Below are positions 16,346 through 25,476 of a stretch of 64,000 bases of DNA, in pieces (the stretch's first letter is position 1; the number at the start of each line of letters is the position of its first letter). Position numbers and translations under genes: made by a program. Source of the stretch: Ochrobactrum quorumnocens (GTDB lineage: Bacteria; Pseudomonadota; Alphaproteobacteria; Rhizobiales; Rhizobiaceae); contig NZ_CP022603.1 of assembly GCF_002278035.1 (NCBI RefSeq), forward strand, positions 248,001 to 312,000. The letters run 5' to 3'. The notes under the pieces are model-generated. The model was not told the origin of the DNA, ran no database searches, and worked only from the letters and a program-made list of their open reading frames with translations.

Positions 16346-17929
16346 ATGACGAGTATGACTCGCCGCCGTCTGCTGACGCTTGGTGCAAGCGCGGCTGCTT
16401 TATCTGTCGTCTGGCCTTTTGAGGCCTTCGCGCAAGACGCCCATCAGCAACATATGCAGCATGGTGCAGCCGAGGCACAAACAAAAGCACAGGCTTTGCC
16501 GATCCCGTCACTAATAGAACCGGATGCCGCAGGCCTTGTGAAGCTGAAGGTTCAAAAGGGGCGACATTCCTTCATCGAAGGAAGTGGTGCGGCTTCAGCA
16601 GGGATTAACGGGACTTATCTTGGTCCGGTTGTCCGCTTGAAGAATGGAGAGGCGGTCACGCTTTCCGTTGAAAATGGTATGGATGAGGAAACAACCCTTC
16701 ATTGGCATGGTCTTTTCGTTCCCTCCATTCTGGACGGTGGGCCGCATAATGTGATCGCAGCAGGTAAAAGCTGGGAGCCGAAAGTTACCGTCAATCAGCC
16801 TGCTTCGTTTAACTGGTTCCATCCGCACCTGCATGGGGACACCGCCCGACAGGCGCATATGGGCATTGCCGGGCTGATGATTGTTACGGATGGCAAGGAT
16901 AGTGAACGTGGCCTGCCTGAGAGCTACGGAATTGATGACATCCCGCTCGTATTGCAGGATCGCAGAGTTGTCGACGGAGACAAGGTTTATCAGCCCGATA
17001 TCATGGATCTGATGCACGGCTTTCGCGGCGACACGCTAATCGTCAATGGTGTGATTGCCCCACAAGCGCAAGTTCCGGCATCCATTGTGCGGTTACGTAT
17101 TCTGAACGGTGCCAATGCGCGCAATTTCCATGTGCGTCTCAGCGATGATCAGCCATTGCACGTCATCGGATCGGATGGTGGCTATATAAGCAAGCTCGAT
17201 ACAGTCCAACGCCTGACGATCAGCCCGGGCGAGCGCTATGAAGTTCTGGTCGATTTTTCCAAATCGAAAGGCACTTTGGATCTGCTCACGGCCAGCGATG
17301 ACAGCGGTGGTGACGACCTGTCTTTGATGCAGTTCATCGTGGATGACAAAATCGACGGTCCGGTGAAAGCTTTGCCTGCCACGCTTGATGGTCCCGATAA
17401 GCCTGACGAAAAGCTTTCGGTGCGCAGGCGGTCATATTTCTTCGATGAACGTATGGCCGAAAACATGAAGCTTATGATGGGCGGTATGTCGAGCGATCCA
17501 CATGCCGGGCATAACATGCCAGCTATTAGCGATCACGACATGCATTCGGGTCGGAACAATACCGACACCGGCCCTGCATTGCAGGCGCTCACATCAGGCG
17601 TTCAAATGGCCATCGCGGAAAAGCCTTTCGATATGAGCCGCATTGATGCCGAAGTTAAGCTTGGATCGTGGGAAATCTGGGAGCTGATGACCAAAGAAAT
17701 GGCGCATCCGTTCCATATCCACGGAGCGTCGTTCCGCATTCTTTCGTTGAATGGCGAGGCACCGCCGGTCCATCAAACAGGCTGGAAAGATACGGCTCTG
17801 ATCAATGGCAAGGCCGAAATTCTGGTTCATTTTGATCGCGAAGCTACGCGCGATCATCCGTTCATGTTCCACTGTCACGTGTTGGAACACGAAGACGTTG
17901 GTATGATGGCGCAATTCGTAACGGCCTGA
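16346..17929 (+). CDS. cueO: Multicopper oxidase, CueO-like, Tat-exported
   Basis: A periplasmic oxidase of 527 residues, probably oxidising Cu(I) to the less toxic Cu(II). It has a Tat signal (MTRRRLLTLGASAA) and three cupredoxin domains. The copper sites are complete: HWHG (119-122), HPHLHG (159-164), HPFHIHG near the third domain, and HCHVLEHEDVGMM (about 509-521) with the type 1 methionine. A Met/His-rich insert (MAENMKLMMGGMSS, DPHAGHNMP, DHDMH), typical of CueO, lies near residues 370-400. The ATG at 16346 follows GGAG at eight bases. The gene is followed by a strong terminator and then sodC. Confidence 0.92.
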   Translation: MTSMTRRRLLTLGASAAALSVVWPFEAFAQDAHQQHMQHGAAEAQTKAQALPIPSLIEPDAAGLVKLKVQKGRHSFIEGSGAASAGINGTYLGPVVRLKNGEAVTLSVENGMDEETTLHWHGLFVPSILDGGPHNVIAAGKSWEPKVTVNQPASFNWFHPHLHGDTARQAHMGIAGLMIVTDGKDSERGLPESYGIDDIPLVLQDRRVVDGDKVYQPDIMDLMHGFRGDTLIVNGVIAPQAQVPASIVRLRILNGANARNFHVRLSDDQPLHVIGSDGGYISKLDTVQRLTISPGERYEVLVDFSKSKGTLDLLTASDDSGGDDLSLMQFIVDDKIDGPVKALPATLDGPDKPDEKLSVRRRSYFFDERMAENMKLMMGGMSSDPHAGHNMPAISDHDMHSGRNNTDTGPALQALTSGVQMAIAEKPFDMSRIDAEVKLGSWEIWELMTKEMAHPFHIHGASFRILSLNGEAPPVHQTGWKDTALINGKAEILVHFDREATRDHPFMFHCHVLEHEDVGMMAQFVTA

Positions 17930-17941
17930 TCAACAAGTATT

Positions 17942-17974
17942 CTGCGCGTCGTTCAGAAACGACGCGCAGTTTTA
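17942..17974 (+). terminator. Terminator after the multicopper oxidase
   Basis: CTGCGCGTCGTT faces AACGACGCGCAG over a four-base loop and is followed by TTTTAT. It separates the oxidase from sodC. Confidence 0.85.
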
Positions 17975-18043
17975 TAAGTTTCGAACAATTCGCTTCGCTG
18001 TGCGTTTACCGCTTATCACCAAACTAAATAAGAGGAGGAGATA

Positions 18044-18565
18044 ATGCGATCTTTCGTTCTAGCTTCATCGATAGCACTTATTGCAGCACCAGCCTTTGCC
18101 CAAGACGTGACCGTTAAAATGTACGAGGCTCTGGAAACCGGGCAGGGGAAGGAGATGGGAACCGTAACCGTGTCCCAAGGCGCTGGCGGCCTTTCATTCA
18201 AAGCGGATTTAAATGGACTTCCCGGTGGTGAACATGGCTTCCATGTTCATGAAAAGGGCAGTTGTGCGCCTGCGGAACAGGATGGGAAAATGGTTCCGGC
18301 TCAAGCCGCCGGTGGCCATTACGATCCGGAAGGTTCGAAACACCACATGGGTCCGGAAGGTCATGGTCATATGGGCGATTTACCGCTGTTGAAGGCTGAT
18401 GCGGACGGTAAGGTCAGTGAAACGGTTGTTGCGCCACGCCTTAAGTCACTGGACGACATTAAAGGTCGAGCACTGATGGTGCATATGGGTGGAGACAACT
18501 ATGCCGACCAACCCAAGCCACTTGGTGGTGGCGGTGCGCGTTTTGCCTGTGGCGTAATTGAGTAA
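18044..18565 (+). CDS. sodC: Cu/Zn superoxide dismutase, periplasmic
   Basis: SodC dismutates superoxide in the periplasm. The 173-residue product has a signal peptide (SSIALIAAPAFAQ) and the family motifs: GEHGFHVHEKGSC with copper-binding histidines and the structural cysteine, GGHYDPEGSKHH with zinc-site histidines, GHMGDLP with the bridging region, and LGGGGARFACGVIE at the end with the second cysteine. AAGAGGAGG precedes the ATG. It has its own upstream region behind a terminator. In Brucella this enzyme helps survival in phagocytes. Confidence 0.96.
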   Translation: MRSFVLASSIALIAAPAFAQDVTVKMYEALETGQGKEMGTVTVSQGAGGLSFKADLNGLPGGEHGFHVHEKGSCAPAEQDGKMVPAQAAGGHYDPEGSKHHMGPEGHGHMGDLPLLKADADGKVSETVVAPRLKSLDDIKGRALMVHMGGDNYADQPKPLGGGGARFACGVIE

Positions 18566-18601
18566 AGTTTCATCAGCTTTTTACGCATCATTCTTGGGTA
18601 A

Positions 18602-18626
18602 GAAATCAGTCGAGCGGACTGATTTC
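18602..18626. terminator. Hairpin between sodC and the DAO-family gene
   Basis: GAAATCAGTC (18602-18611) and GACTGATTTC (18617-18626) are perfect arms around a five-base loop, between convergent genes. There is no strong T run, so termination is probable but not certain. Confidence 0.55.
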
Positions 18627-18662
18627 CCTGAGTAGCTGTTTCTCACTTTTACCGGAAATGCT

Positions 18663-19991
18663 TTAACCCCAATTCTCTATGCGGATTTTTGAACCGTCAG
18701 AGAAACGCGAAATATGGAACGGCGACGGATCAACCACTGGCGTTTCGCCGCTGACCATATCTGCAACCAGTCGCCCGGCACCCGGCCCGATGCCAAACCC
18801 ATGCCCCGAAAACCCTGTTGCAACGATAAGACCATCAATATCGGGCAGGGGTGAAATTACTGGTATGACATCCGGCATAGTATCAATGAGACCGGCCCAT
18901 TCCTGAGCAATTGTTGCTGATGCAAAGGATGGAATAGCAGCCTTGAGTTTGGCCAATACTGCCGCATTCGCAGCGCGGTGCGGTTCAGGATCAAGTATGC
19001 GGATTTTTTCAAAGACCGAAACTTGATCTGCGGGCCGAAGCTTCCATTGGAAGGCTTCCTCGAAGAACCGCTCACCGAAGCGAAAACGCAAAGATTTCCA
19101 TTCGGTCGAGTGCGATGGAAGGAAGTCCCGGAAAAAACGGAAACTGTCAGGTACGATATCCGCAATCGAGCCACCAAGGCTCGCGACCGTGTAGCCGCCA
19201 TCGAGCCGCTTACGCAGCGCGAAATCTGAAAACGCAATTGCCGGATCGACGTCTGCCTCAATAGGGGCAGTGCGAAACACCGATGATTTGACTTTGAGTT
19301 GCGGAAGGCGGGCCTTGAAGTCCGATATGATCAACCGCGACCAGGCCCCGCCTGCCACCACAATCGCCTCACAGGCAACGCGGCCTTTTTCGGTCAGGAC
19401 TGCGGAAACGCGTCCATTGGTTGTTTCAATGCCGCGCACCGCACAATTTTGCAGAATGACGGCACCCAGTTCTTGCGCTTTGGCTGCGAAGGCAGGAACT
19501 GCTTTCTGTGGTTCAGCACGCCCATCGAGTGGGGTGATCATACCGCCTTTGAGCGGACGCGTGAGTCCGGGGGCAAGGCTGGTCGCCTGTTTGCTGCTTA
19601 AGAGTTCTGTTTCAATACCGTGTTGACTGGCGATTTTAATCCACTGCGAATAGCGCTCGACTTCTTCTTCCTTCTCGGCGGTATAAGCGATACCCGTAAC
19701 ACGAAACCCGGTTTCGCGGCCCGTACGTTCATTCATACCTTCCCAGAGGCGCATACTCTCGACAATAAGTGGCATTTCTCGACTGTCGCGTCCGGTTCTG
19801 CGGCACCAACCCCAATTGCGACTTGATTGTTCGCCTGCAATTTCGCCTTTCTCAAACAAAGCGACAGGAATGCCACGCTCTGCCAGGAAAAGAGCTGTCG
19901 ATACACCGATCACACCACCACCGATAACGGCGACCTTCGTTCCCTGTGGCAAACGCTCGGCGGTTGCCACCTTGTCGGTGATCGGCCCCAT
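18663..19991 (-). CDS. FAD-dependent oxidoreductase, DAO family
   Basis: A 442-residue flavoprotein with an N-terminal ADP-binding motif (VAVIGGGVIGVSTALFLAER) and the DAO-family C-terminal glycine-rich segment (VATGFSGHGFGIGPGAGRL). These enzymes oxidise amines or amino acids such as glycine, sarcosine or D-amino acids; the substrate is not readable here. The block SSRNWGWCRRTGRD after the Rossmann motif is distinctive. The ATG at 19991 (MGPITDKV) follows GGAG; a longer frame to 20108 is not supported. It is divergent from the Fe(III)-type ABC operon with about 208 bp between them. Confidence 0.85.
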   Translation of the reverse strand: MGPITDKVATAERLPQGTKVAVIGGGVIGVSTALFLAERGIPVALFEKGEIAGEQSSRNWGWCRRTGRDSREMPLIVESMRLWEGMNERTGRETGFRVTGIAYTAEKEEEVERYSQWIKIASQHGIETELLSSKQATSLAPGLTRPLKGGMITPLDGRAEPQKAVPAFAAKAQELGAVILQNCAVRGIETTNGRVSAVLTEKGRVACEAIVVAGGAWSRLIISDFKARLPQLKVKSSVFRTAPIEADVDPAIAFSDFALRKRLDGGYTVASLGGSIADIVPDSFRFFRDFLPSHSTEWKSLRFRFGERFFEEAFQWKLRPADQVSVFEKIRILDPEPHRAANAAVLAKLKAAIPSFASATIAQEWAGLIDTMPDVIPVISPLPDIDGLIVATGFSGHGFGIGPGAGRLVADMVSGETPVVDPSPFHISRFSDGSKIRIENWG

Positions 19992-20199
19992 TATCAGACT
20001 CCTGCAATACGAATATCGAATTAACACCGGAGAAACATTGCGCGATTTACGAGCTTTTTCAACTGGATAGTGCAGAAAATTATTGTGCGTTCCAGCATGT
20101 TTTAGCAAATGCCTGAGACCTTTGGTCGGGTTTTATTGGCAAAGTCGTTCAACTGCATTTATATGCCATCTGATGATAACAGGACTCTCGGCCTCATCT

Positions 20200-21297
20200 A
20201 TGGACGCACGCACTCTGCAAAACACCAGACTGGATAGGAATACTGCTCCGGCGCTGACGCTTTCAGGCATATGTCGCCAGTTTGGTACGGTGCGCGCCGT
20301 TGATGATGTTTCGCTTGATGTTCAACCGGGAGAGATCATCTGTCTCGTCGGTCATTCCGGCTGCGGCAAGACCTCGCTCTTAAGGATTGTTGCAGGGATC
20401 GACGCGCCGGATGAAGGTCAGCTTACCATGAGTGGTAAGACGCTCGTCAGTTCTTCTATCTTCGTAGAGCCCGAAAAACGCAATATAGGCGTCGTGTTTC
20501 AGGATTATGCGCTCTTCCCGCATCTGACGGTAAGGGAAAATGTGCTGTTCGGTTTGCGTAAGATGCGCAAGGACGAGGCGAAAGCACGAGTTGATGAATT
20601 ACTTGCGCTGGTTGGTCTGGTAGCAATGGCGGATCGTTATCCGCATATGCTTTCGGGCGGAGAGCAGCAGCGGGTCGCTCTTATCAGAGCGTTGGCACCA
20701 AAGCCTGATTTGCTGCTGATGGATGAACCTTTTTCCAATCTTGATCGCGGTTTGCGTGCGCGTGTCAGAAGCGAGACTATTGCTTTGCTTCGTGCATTGG
20801 GTACGCCAGTCATTATTGTGACGCACGAGGCTGAAGAAGCCTTGTCCACGGGCGACCGCGTGGTGTTGATGCGTTCTGGAAAGATCATTCAGGCCGGTCC
20901 AGCCCGCGAACTCCATAACCAGCCTGCAACGCGCTACGCTGCGGATTTCTTCTGCGATTTTAACGCCCTCGATGGGAGGGTAGATGATGTTTCCGTTCAG
21001 ACACCTGTCGGCGCATTGGCATTACCAGATAATATGCGACAAACCGGAGATGTCGCCGTCTATTTGCGCCCAAGAGATATAGAAGTCATATCTACTGAGA
21101 CTAAAGTACAAGACGGATTGTGCGGTCGCATCGAAAGCCGCACCTATTTGGGCGAAACGGAAGAGCTGACTGTCTATCTGGATGATCAGAACGTCCGCCT
21201 CCGTGTGCGGACAGATCAGTATATTGCCGCCGGAGCAACGCATGTCTGTGTGCAGATCGACTGGAGCAAAGCGTTGGTTTTTGCAAAAAATGAGTAA
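20200..21297 (+). CDS. fbpC: ABC transporter ATP-binding protein, FbpC-like
   Basis: ATPase of 365 residues for the operon fbpC-fbpA-fbpB. It has Walker A (GHSGCGKTS), the Q-loop with VVFQDYALFPHLT, the signature LSGGEQQR, Walker B (LLLMDEP) and the switch THEAEEAL. The C-terminal part is a TOBE-like domain, as in Fe(III) importers. The start at 20200 fits the family length, although its ribosome site is weak. The binding protein follows 107 bp downstream. The substrate is inferred from FbpA. Confidence 0.88.
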   Translation: MDARTLQNTRLDRNTAPALTLSGICRQFGTVRAVDDVSLDVQPGEIICLVGHSGCGKTSLLRIVAGIDAPDEGQLTMSGKTLVSSSIFVEPEKRNIGVVFQDYALFPHLTVRENVLFGLRKMRKDEAKARVDELLALVGLVAMADRYPHMLSGGEQQRVALIRALAPKPDLLLMDEPFSNLDRGLRARVRSETIALLRALGTPVIIVTHEAEEALSTGDRVVLMRSGKIIQAGPARELHNQPATRYAADFFCDFNALDGRVDDVSVQTPVGALALPDNMRQTGDVAVYLRPRDIEVISTETKVQDGLCGRIESRTYLGETEELTVYLDDQNVRLRVRTDQYIAAGATHVCVQIDWSKALVFAKNE

Positions 21298-21404
21298 ATA
21301 ACTCATATTTTAGGGCGTAGTTTATTGACCCTGCATATACCGCTTCCTATAGTCTGATTGCATGACTTATCGTTTCAAATGAACCAAATTCTACCGGAGG
21401 TAAA

Positions 21405-22421
21405 ATGCCCAAGATCGCGCGTGCTGGACTGGCTCTTATGGCGGCGACGTTTCTCTCAGGTGCAGCCAATGCAAATGAAGTAAACATTTATACGACGCGT
21501 GAACCTGGCTTGATCCAGCCTCTGCTGGACGCCTATAAGGAAAAGACCGGAACGACCGTTAATACTGTTTTCCTGAAGGATGGCCTTGCCGAGCGTGTGG
21601 CATCTGAAGGTGACAAATCGCCAGCCGATATTCTCATGACGGTCGATGCGGGCAATCTGGTTGATCTTGTCGACAAGGGCCTCACCCAGCCGGTCGAATC
21701 CCAGGCTCTGAAAGATGCAGTGCCTGAACAACTTCGCGATGCCAATGGCAATTGGTTCGGCCTGTCGATGCGCGCTCGCGTTGTCTATGCAGACAAAGAT
21801 CTCGAACTCGACAAGATCACCTATGAAGAACTGGCTGATCCGAAGTGGAAGGGCAAGATCTGCATCCGTGCTGGCCAGCATCCATATAACACCGCGCTGA
21901 TTGCTGATTACATCGCTCATCACGGTGCAGAAAAGACCGAAGAATGGCTGACTGGCCTCAAGGCTAATCTGGCGCGTAAGGCTGCCGGTGGTGACCGTGA
22001 CGGCGCCAAGGATATTGTTGGCGGCATCTGCGATATCGCAGTCGCGAACTCCTATTACGTTGGCCTGATGCGCTCAGGTAAAAGCGGCGACGAGCAGAAG
22101 GCATGGGGCGATGGCATCAAGGTCATCCTGCCAACGTTCCAGGACGGCGGCACGCAGGTAAACATCAGCGGTGCTGCTGTTGCCAAGAATGCGCCAAACA
22201 AGGACGAAGCTGTCAAGCTTCTCGAATACCTTGCTTCGGACGAAGCTCAGCAGCTGTATGCAAAGGCCAATTACGAATATCCGGTCAAGACAGGCGCTCC
22301 AGTTGATCCAATTGTTGCATCCTTTGGCGAGCTGAAGATCGACAAGGTGCCGCTTTCGGAAATCGTAAAGCATCGCAAGCAGGCCAGCGAACTGGTCGAC
22401 AAAGTCGGCTTTGATAACTAA
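21405..22421 (+). CDS. fbpA: Fe(III) ABC transporter substrate-binding protein
   Basis: A periplasmic protein of 338 residues with a signal peptide (LALMAATFLSGAANA). The mature part opens VNIYTTREPGLIQPLL, typical of the FbpA/FutA group. The adjacent tyrosines in IAVANSYYVGLM match the iron-ligand pair of FbpA. CGGAGG lies six bases before the ATG. It binds Fe(III) and delivers it to FbpB. A hairpin lies in the 75-bp gap before the permease gene. Confidence 0.9.
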   Translation: MPKIARAGLALMAATFLSGAANANEVNIYTTREPGLIQPLLDAYKEKTGTTVNTVFLKDGLAERVASEGDKSPADILMTVDAGNLVDLVDKGLTQPVESQALKDAVPEQLRDANGNWFGLSMRARVVYADKDLELDKITYEELADPKWKGKICIRAGQHPYNTALIADYIAHHGAEKTEEWLTGLKANLARKAAGGDRDGAKDIVGGICDIAVANSYYVGLMRSGKSGDEQKAWGDGIKVILPTFQDGGTQVNISGAAVAKNAPNKDEAVKLLEYLASDEAQQLYAKANYEYPVKTGAPVDPIVASFGELKIDKVPLSEIVKHRKQASELVDKVGFDN

Positions 22422-22445
22422 AAGCTGATTATTCTTGTAAAAATG

Positions 22446-22474
22446 ACGCCGGTGCAAAACCATTGCGCCGGCGT
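22446..22474 (+). other. Stem-loop between fbpA and fbpB
   Basis: ACGCCGGTGCAA (22446-22457) pairs with TTGCGCCGGCGT (22463-22474) with one G-U pair and a five-base loop. There is no long T run. It probably protects the 3' end of the binding-protein mRNA or thins transcription before the permease. Confidence 0.65.
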
Positions 22475-22496
22475 TGTAATATGAAGGTCGACCAAA

Positions 22497-24182
22497 GTGC
22501 CGGAACCTGTGCAAGCCGCATCGTCATCCATGCCTTATCGCAGCCGTTCCGGGAGCAGCTGGTTGTGGCTTTCAGGACTGATTGCACTGCTGGTTTGCTT
22601 GCCTGTTTTGGCATTGGTTGTGGAAGCGCTTCGTGGCTCTTCCGGCTTTTGGGGCCATCTGTTTTCAACAATTTTTGCGACGGCCTTCACTGATACGGTT
22701 ATCTTGCTGGCGGGTGTCGGGTTTATCACCGCGTTGGTTGGCACGTCTGCAGCCTGGCTTGTAACGGCATATGATTTTCGCGGTCGTGGCGTGCTCGAAT
22801 GGGCGCTTTTGCTGCCCCTCGCGGTTCCTACTTATATTGTCGCTTACGCCTATCTCGATATTCTGCATCCGATCGGACCAGTACAGAGTGCGATCCGCTT
22901 TGTGCTTGGCTATGATACGCCACGCCAGTTTCGCTTGCCGGATATAAGATCTATGACCGGTTGTATTATCCTGCTCGGCTTCGTTCTCTATCCTTATGTC
23001 TATATTCCGACACGGGCGATGTTCCTCACACAATCGGCCAGCCTGATTGAAGCAGCGCGCACATTGGGCGTTAGCCGCAGAGGAATTTTCTGGCACGTGG
23101 CATTGCCACTCGCGCGTCCCGCTGTTGCCGTCGGTGTAAGCCTCGCTTTAATGGAAACGCTCAATGACGTTGGTGCCGCCGAGTTCCTTGGCGTTCGGAC
23201 ATTGACGGTATCGATCTACACAACATGGGTCACGCGCTTTGATTTGCCCGGTGCTGCACAGCTCGCCCTAGCGCTTTTGTTATTGGTTGTCGCACTTGTA
23301 TCAATCGAGCGCTGGGCGCGGCGCAAGCAACGCTTCTCATCCAATATTCGCCACTCGCGTGGGTTTGAACCGCTTAGGGTAAGCGGCATCAATGGCCTTT
23401 GGCTTTTTGTGCTCTGTGCCGCTCCAATAATCGTCGGCTTTATCATGCCTGCGACCTATCTCGTAATTGAGGCGGTTAAACGCATACGTTTTGCGGGCAT
23501 TTCTCCCCGCCTTGCCAGTGAAGCGTTCAACACGGTGATGCTGGCTTCGGTCGCAACTGTTCTGGTCCTGCTGTTTGGTATGGTGGTGGCTTATGCGATG
23601 CGGCTCTTTCCGGGAACTGCCTCGCGGTGGTTCTACCGTTTTTCGACCATGGGCTATGCGGCACCCGGCACGGTGATTGCAATTGGCATCATGATCGTTT
23701 CAGGTGCGGTCGATCGGCTGTTCGATGGGGTCTTCAGTTACTTTTTTGGTATTTCAACGGGGCTGCTGCTGATCAGTACAGGCGCTGCCATTATCTACGC
23801 CTATGTAGCGCGCTTTCTGGCAATCTCTGCCGGAGGTATAGATGCGGGGCTCGAACGCATTCCACAATCGCTTGATCATGCGTCACGCACTCTGGGGCGA
23901 GGGGTAACGACAACATTCCGCCAGATACATCTGCCGCTTTCAAAAACGGCTATCGTTGCTGCTGGGCTTCTGGTGTTTGTTGATTGCGTGAAGGAGCTGC
24001 CTGCAACGCTTCTGTTACGCCCGCTCAATATAGAGACTTTTGCCACCCATCTTTATGGCGAGGCTGCGCGTGGAACCTATGAAGAGGCGTCAGTTGCAGC
24101 ATTGGCAATTGTGGCAGTTGGCATATTGCCGGTTATTCTGCTCGCCCGCGTGGGACGCCGTTTGGGTGGACAACGCAGTTAA
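22497..24182 (+). CDS. fbpB: Fe(III) ABC transporter permease (two fused permease halves)
   Basis: An inner-membrane protein of 561 residues with about twelve helices, made of two permease halves as in the FbpB/SfuB family. Each half has an EAA loop: EAARTLGVSRRGIFWHVALP in the first and HASRTLGRGVTTTFRQIHLP in the second, so one polypeptide can bind the ATPase dimer. The start is a GTG at 22497 with AAGG ten bases before; an ATG 33 bases on is possible. It is the last gene of fbpCAB. Confidence 0.9.
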   Translation: MPEPVQAASSSMPYRSRSGSSWLWLSGLIALLVCLPVLALVVEALRGSSGFWGHLFSTIFATAFTDTVILLAGVGFITALVGTSAAWLVTAYDFRGRGVLEWALLLPLAVPTYIVAYAYLDILHPIGPVQSAIRFVLGYDTPRQFRLPDIRSMTGCIILLGFVLYPYVYIPTRAMFLTQSASLIEAARTLGVSRRGIFWHVALPLARPAVAVGVSLALMETLNDVGAAEFLGVRTLTVSIYTTWVTRFDLPGAAQLALALLLLVVALVSIERWARRKQRFSSNIRHSRGFEPLRVSGINGLWLFVLCAAPIIVGFIMPATYLVIEAVKRIRFAGISPRLASEAFNTVMLASVATVLVLLFGMVVAYAMRLFPGTASRWFYRFSTMGYAAPGTVIAIGIMIVSGAVDRLFDGVFSYFFGISTGLLLISTGAAIIYAYVARFLAISAGGIDAGLERIPQSLDHASRTLGRGVTTTFRQIHLPLSKTAIVAAGLLVFVDCVKELPATLLLRPLNIETFATHLYGEAARGTYEEASVAALAIVAVGILPVILLARVGRRLGGQRS

Positions 24183-24516
24183 CGGTGGAAGTTCTGCAAT
24201 ATCAAATTGTTACAAAGCCGTTATGTATCGCGACTTTAACGCGGCAGTACTTTCCCGCTTTCGAAGTTCCATAAATCCAAAAAGTCTAGCTCTATCAAGG
24301 GCTTTGCAGCGGTGCGTAGGTGCCCTCTGACCGAGATATCTTAATGATTTCAACACGATATTTCGCGTGAACGCAATAATATGTGACTGTATTGTGGAGG
24401 GGGTTCCATGCTTCTACCACGTTGAAGCCACAAAGCGAAAGCTGAATGGGCACATGGAAACAACGTCTCGGATTTAGACACGATAGCCATACGGGCTGGT
24501 CTTAAAAACTCTGGGC
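24183..24516. other. Intergenic region without recognisable gene
   Basis: About 330 bp after fbpB. I find only short broken frames, for example a five-codon one after GGAGGGGG near 24397-24410. No RNA motif, repeat copy or strong terminator was recognised. Confidence 0.5.
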
Positions 24517-24897
24517 ATGACTTGGATGATGAAAACAATGCTGGATACGCAACAATGGCTCCCGGTCGAGTTGCTGAATATTGGTTTGGCTGCCGCCGTT
24601 TTCTTCGCCTGCCTTGTGCACTCTTTGTGGAAGGCTGTCTTCGATGAACTCAATCCCGTTTTCTGGCGCCGTACCGCAGCAGTTCTTTGGGCGGGTGTTG
24701 TCATCGTCGCTCTGAGCAGTGGAATTGAAAGCTTCAACTGGCCAATGATTATTGGTTGGATGATGGTGGCTGGCGGTGTCGTTGCGACAGCCATCCGCAC
24801 AGGCATGGGCTATTATCGCCAATATTCGGCGCATAATGTGCGCCGTACCAAATTTACAGATGCGCGCTTTTCTGGCCCACGCGTTTCTGGACGGTGA
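24517..24897 (+). CDS. Small integral membrane protein, unknown function
   Basis: 126 residues with three predicted membrane segments (LLNIGLAAAVFFACLVHSLW; AAVLWAGVVIVALSSGI; MIIGWMMVAGGVVATAI) and a basic C-terminal tail. No family was recognised. The start is uncertain among closely spaced ATGs (24517, 24529, 24538) and no strong ribosome site is seen. Codon use resembles neighbouring genes and no competing frame looks better. It is a single gene, convergent with the TIGR01244 gene. Confidence 0.55.
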   Translation: MTWMMKTMLDTQQWLPVELLNIGLAAAVFFACLVHSLWKAVFDELNPVFWRRTAAVLWAGVVIVALSSGIESFNWPMIIGWMMVAGGVVATAIRTGMGYYRQYSAHNVRRTKFTDARFSGPRVSGR

Positions 24898-24966
24898 TAG
24901 CCATGTTTGCAAAGACTGTTCAAATGCCTCTGCGGCAACACCGTCCACATAGTCTGCGTTCGTTCT

Positions 24967-25311
24967 TTATCCGCGCTTTTGGTTCTGGACGATACCGTAG
25001 ATATTCGTAGAACGGGCGCCTGAACGGCAATAGCCCAAAATAGGGCCTTCGGCTTCAGTGAGAGCCGAGGCCATGTCATCGACATTCTCCTGGGTCAGTT
25101 GGCCGCCAACAACCGGGATGTAATAGGTCTTGATGCCAGCCTTTTCGGCAACTTTGGCAACTTCGGCGAAGCTTGGCTGATCTTCACCGCCTTCACCATC
25201 GGGACGATTGCAGATAATCGTCTGAAAACCTTCAGCCGCAATATCACGCACATCATCTGGCGAAATTTGGCCGGTGACTGAGTAATTGTCGTCGATCTGC
25301 CGAATATCCAT
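24967..25311 (-). CDS. TIGR01244 / DUF442 family phosphatase-like protein
   Basis: 114 residues with the cysteine loop GYCRSGARS (C-x5-R), the active-site pattern of dual-specificity phosphatases and rhodanese-like proteins. The middle segment (FQTIICNRPDGE) is typical of the beta-lactamase-hydrolase-like (Blh) domain, which in other bacteria acts on sulfide or phosphate transfer. The ATG at 25311 is preceded by GTGGA; the longer frame to 25350 is not needed. Whether it is a phosphatase or a sulfurtransferase cannot be settled here. It is divergent from fdhD, itself a sulfur carrier. Confidence 0.85.
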   Translation of the reverse strand: MDIRQIDDNYSVTGQISPDDVRDIAAEGFQTIICNRPDGEGGEDQPSFAEVAKVAEKAGIKTYYIPVVGGQLTQENVDDMASALTEAEGPILGYCRSGARSTNIYGIVQNQKRG

Positions 25312-25476
25312 CGTTTTTCCACCTGTATTGTAAATCGCTGAAAGGCTCATTTCCGGTTAGCGGGTATAGCTCGTTATCGACTTTATCCGCAAGTGTTGAG
25401 CCGCTGGACTTGCTTGCTGCAGAGGTGTTGGATAGTAATTCCACATGCGGGCAGAAACGACAGGCAGCGGAACGAT

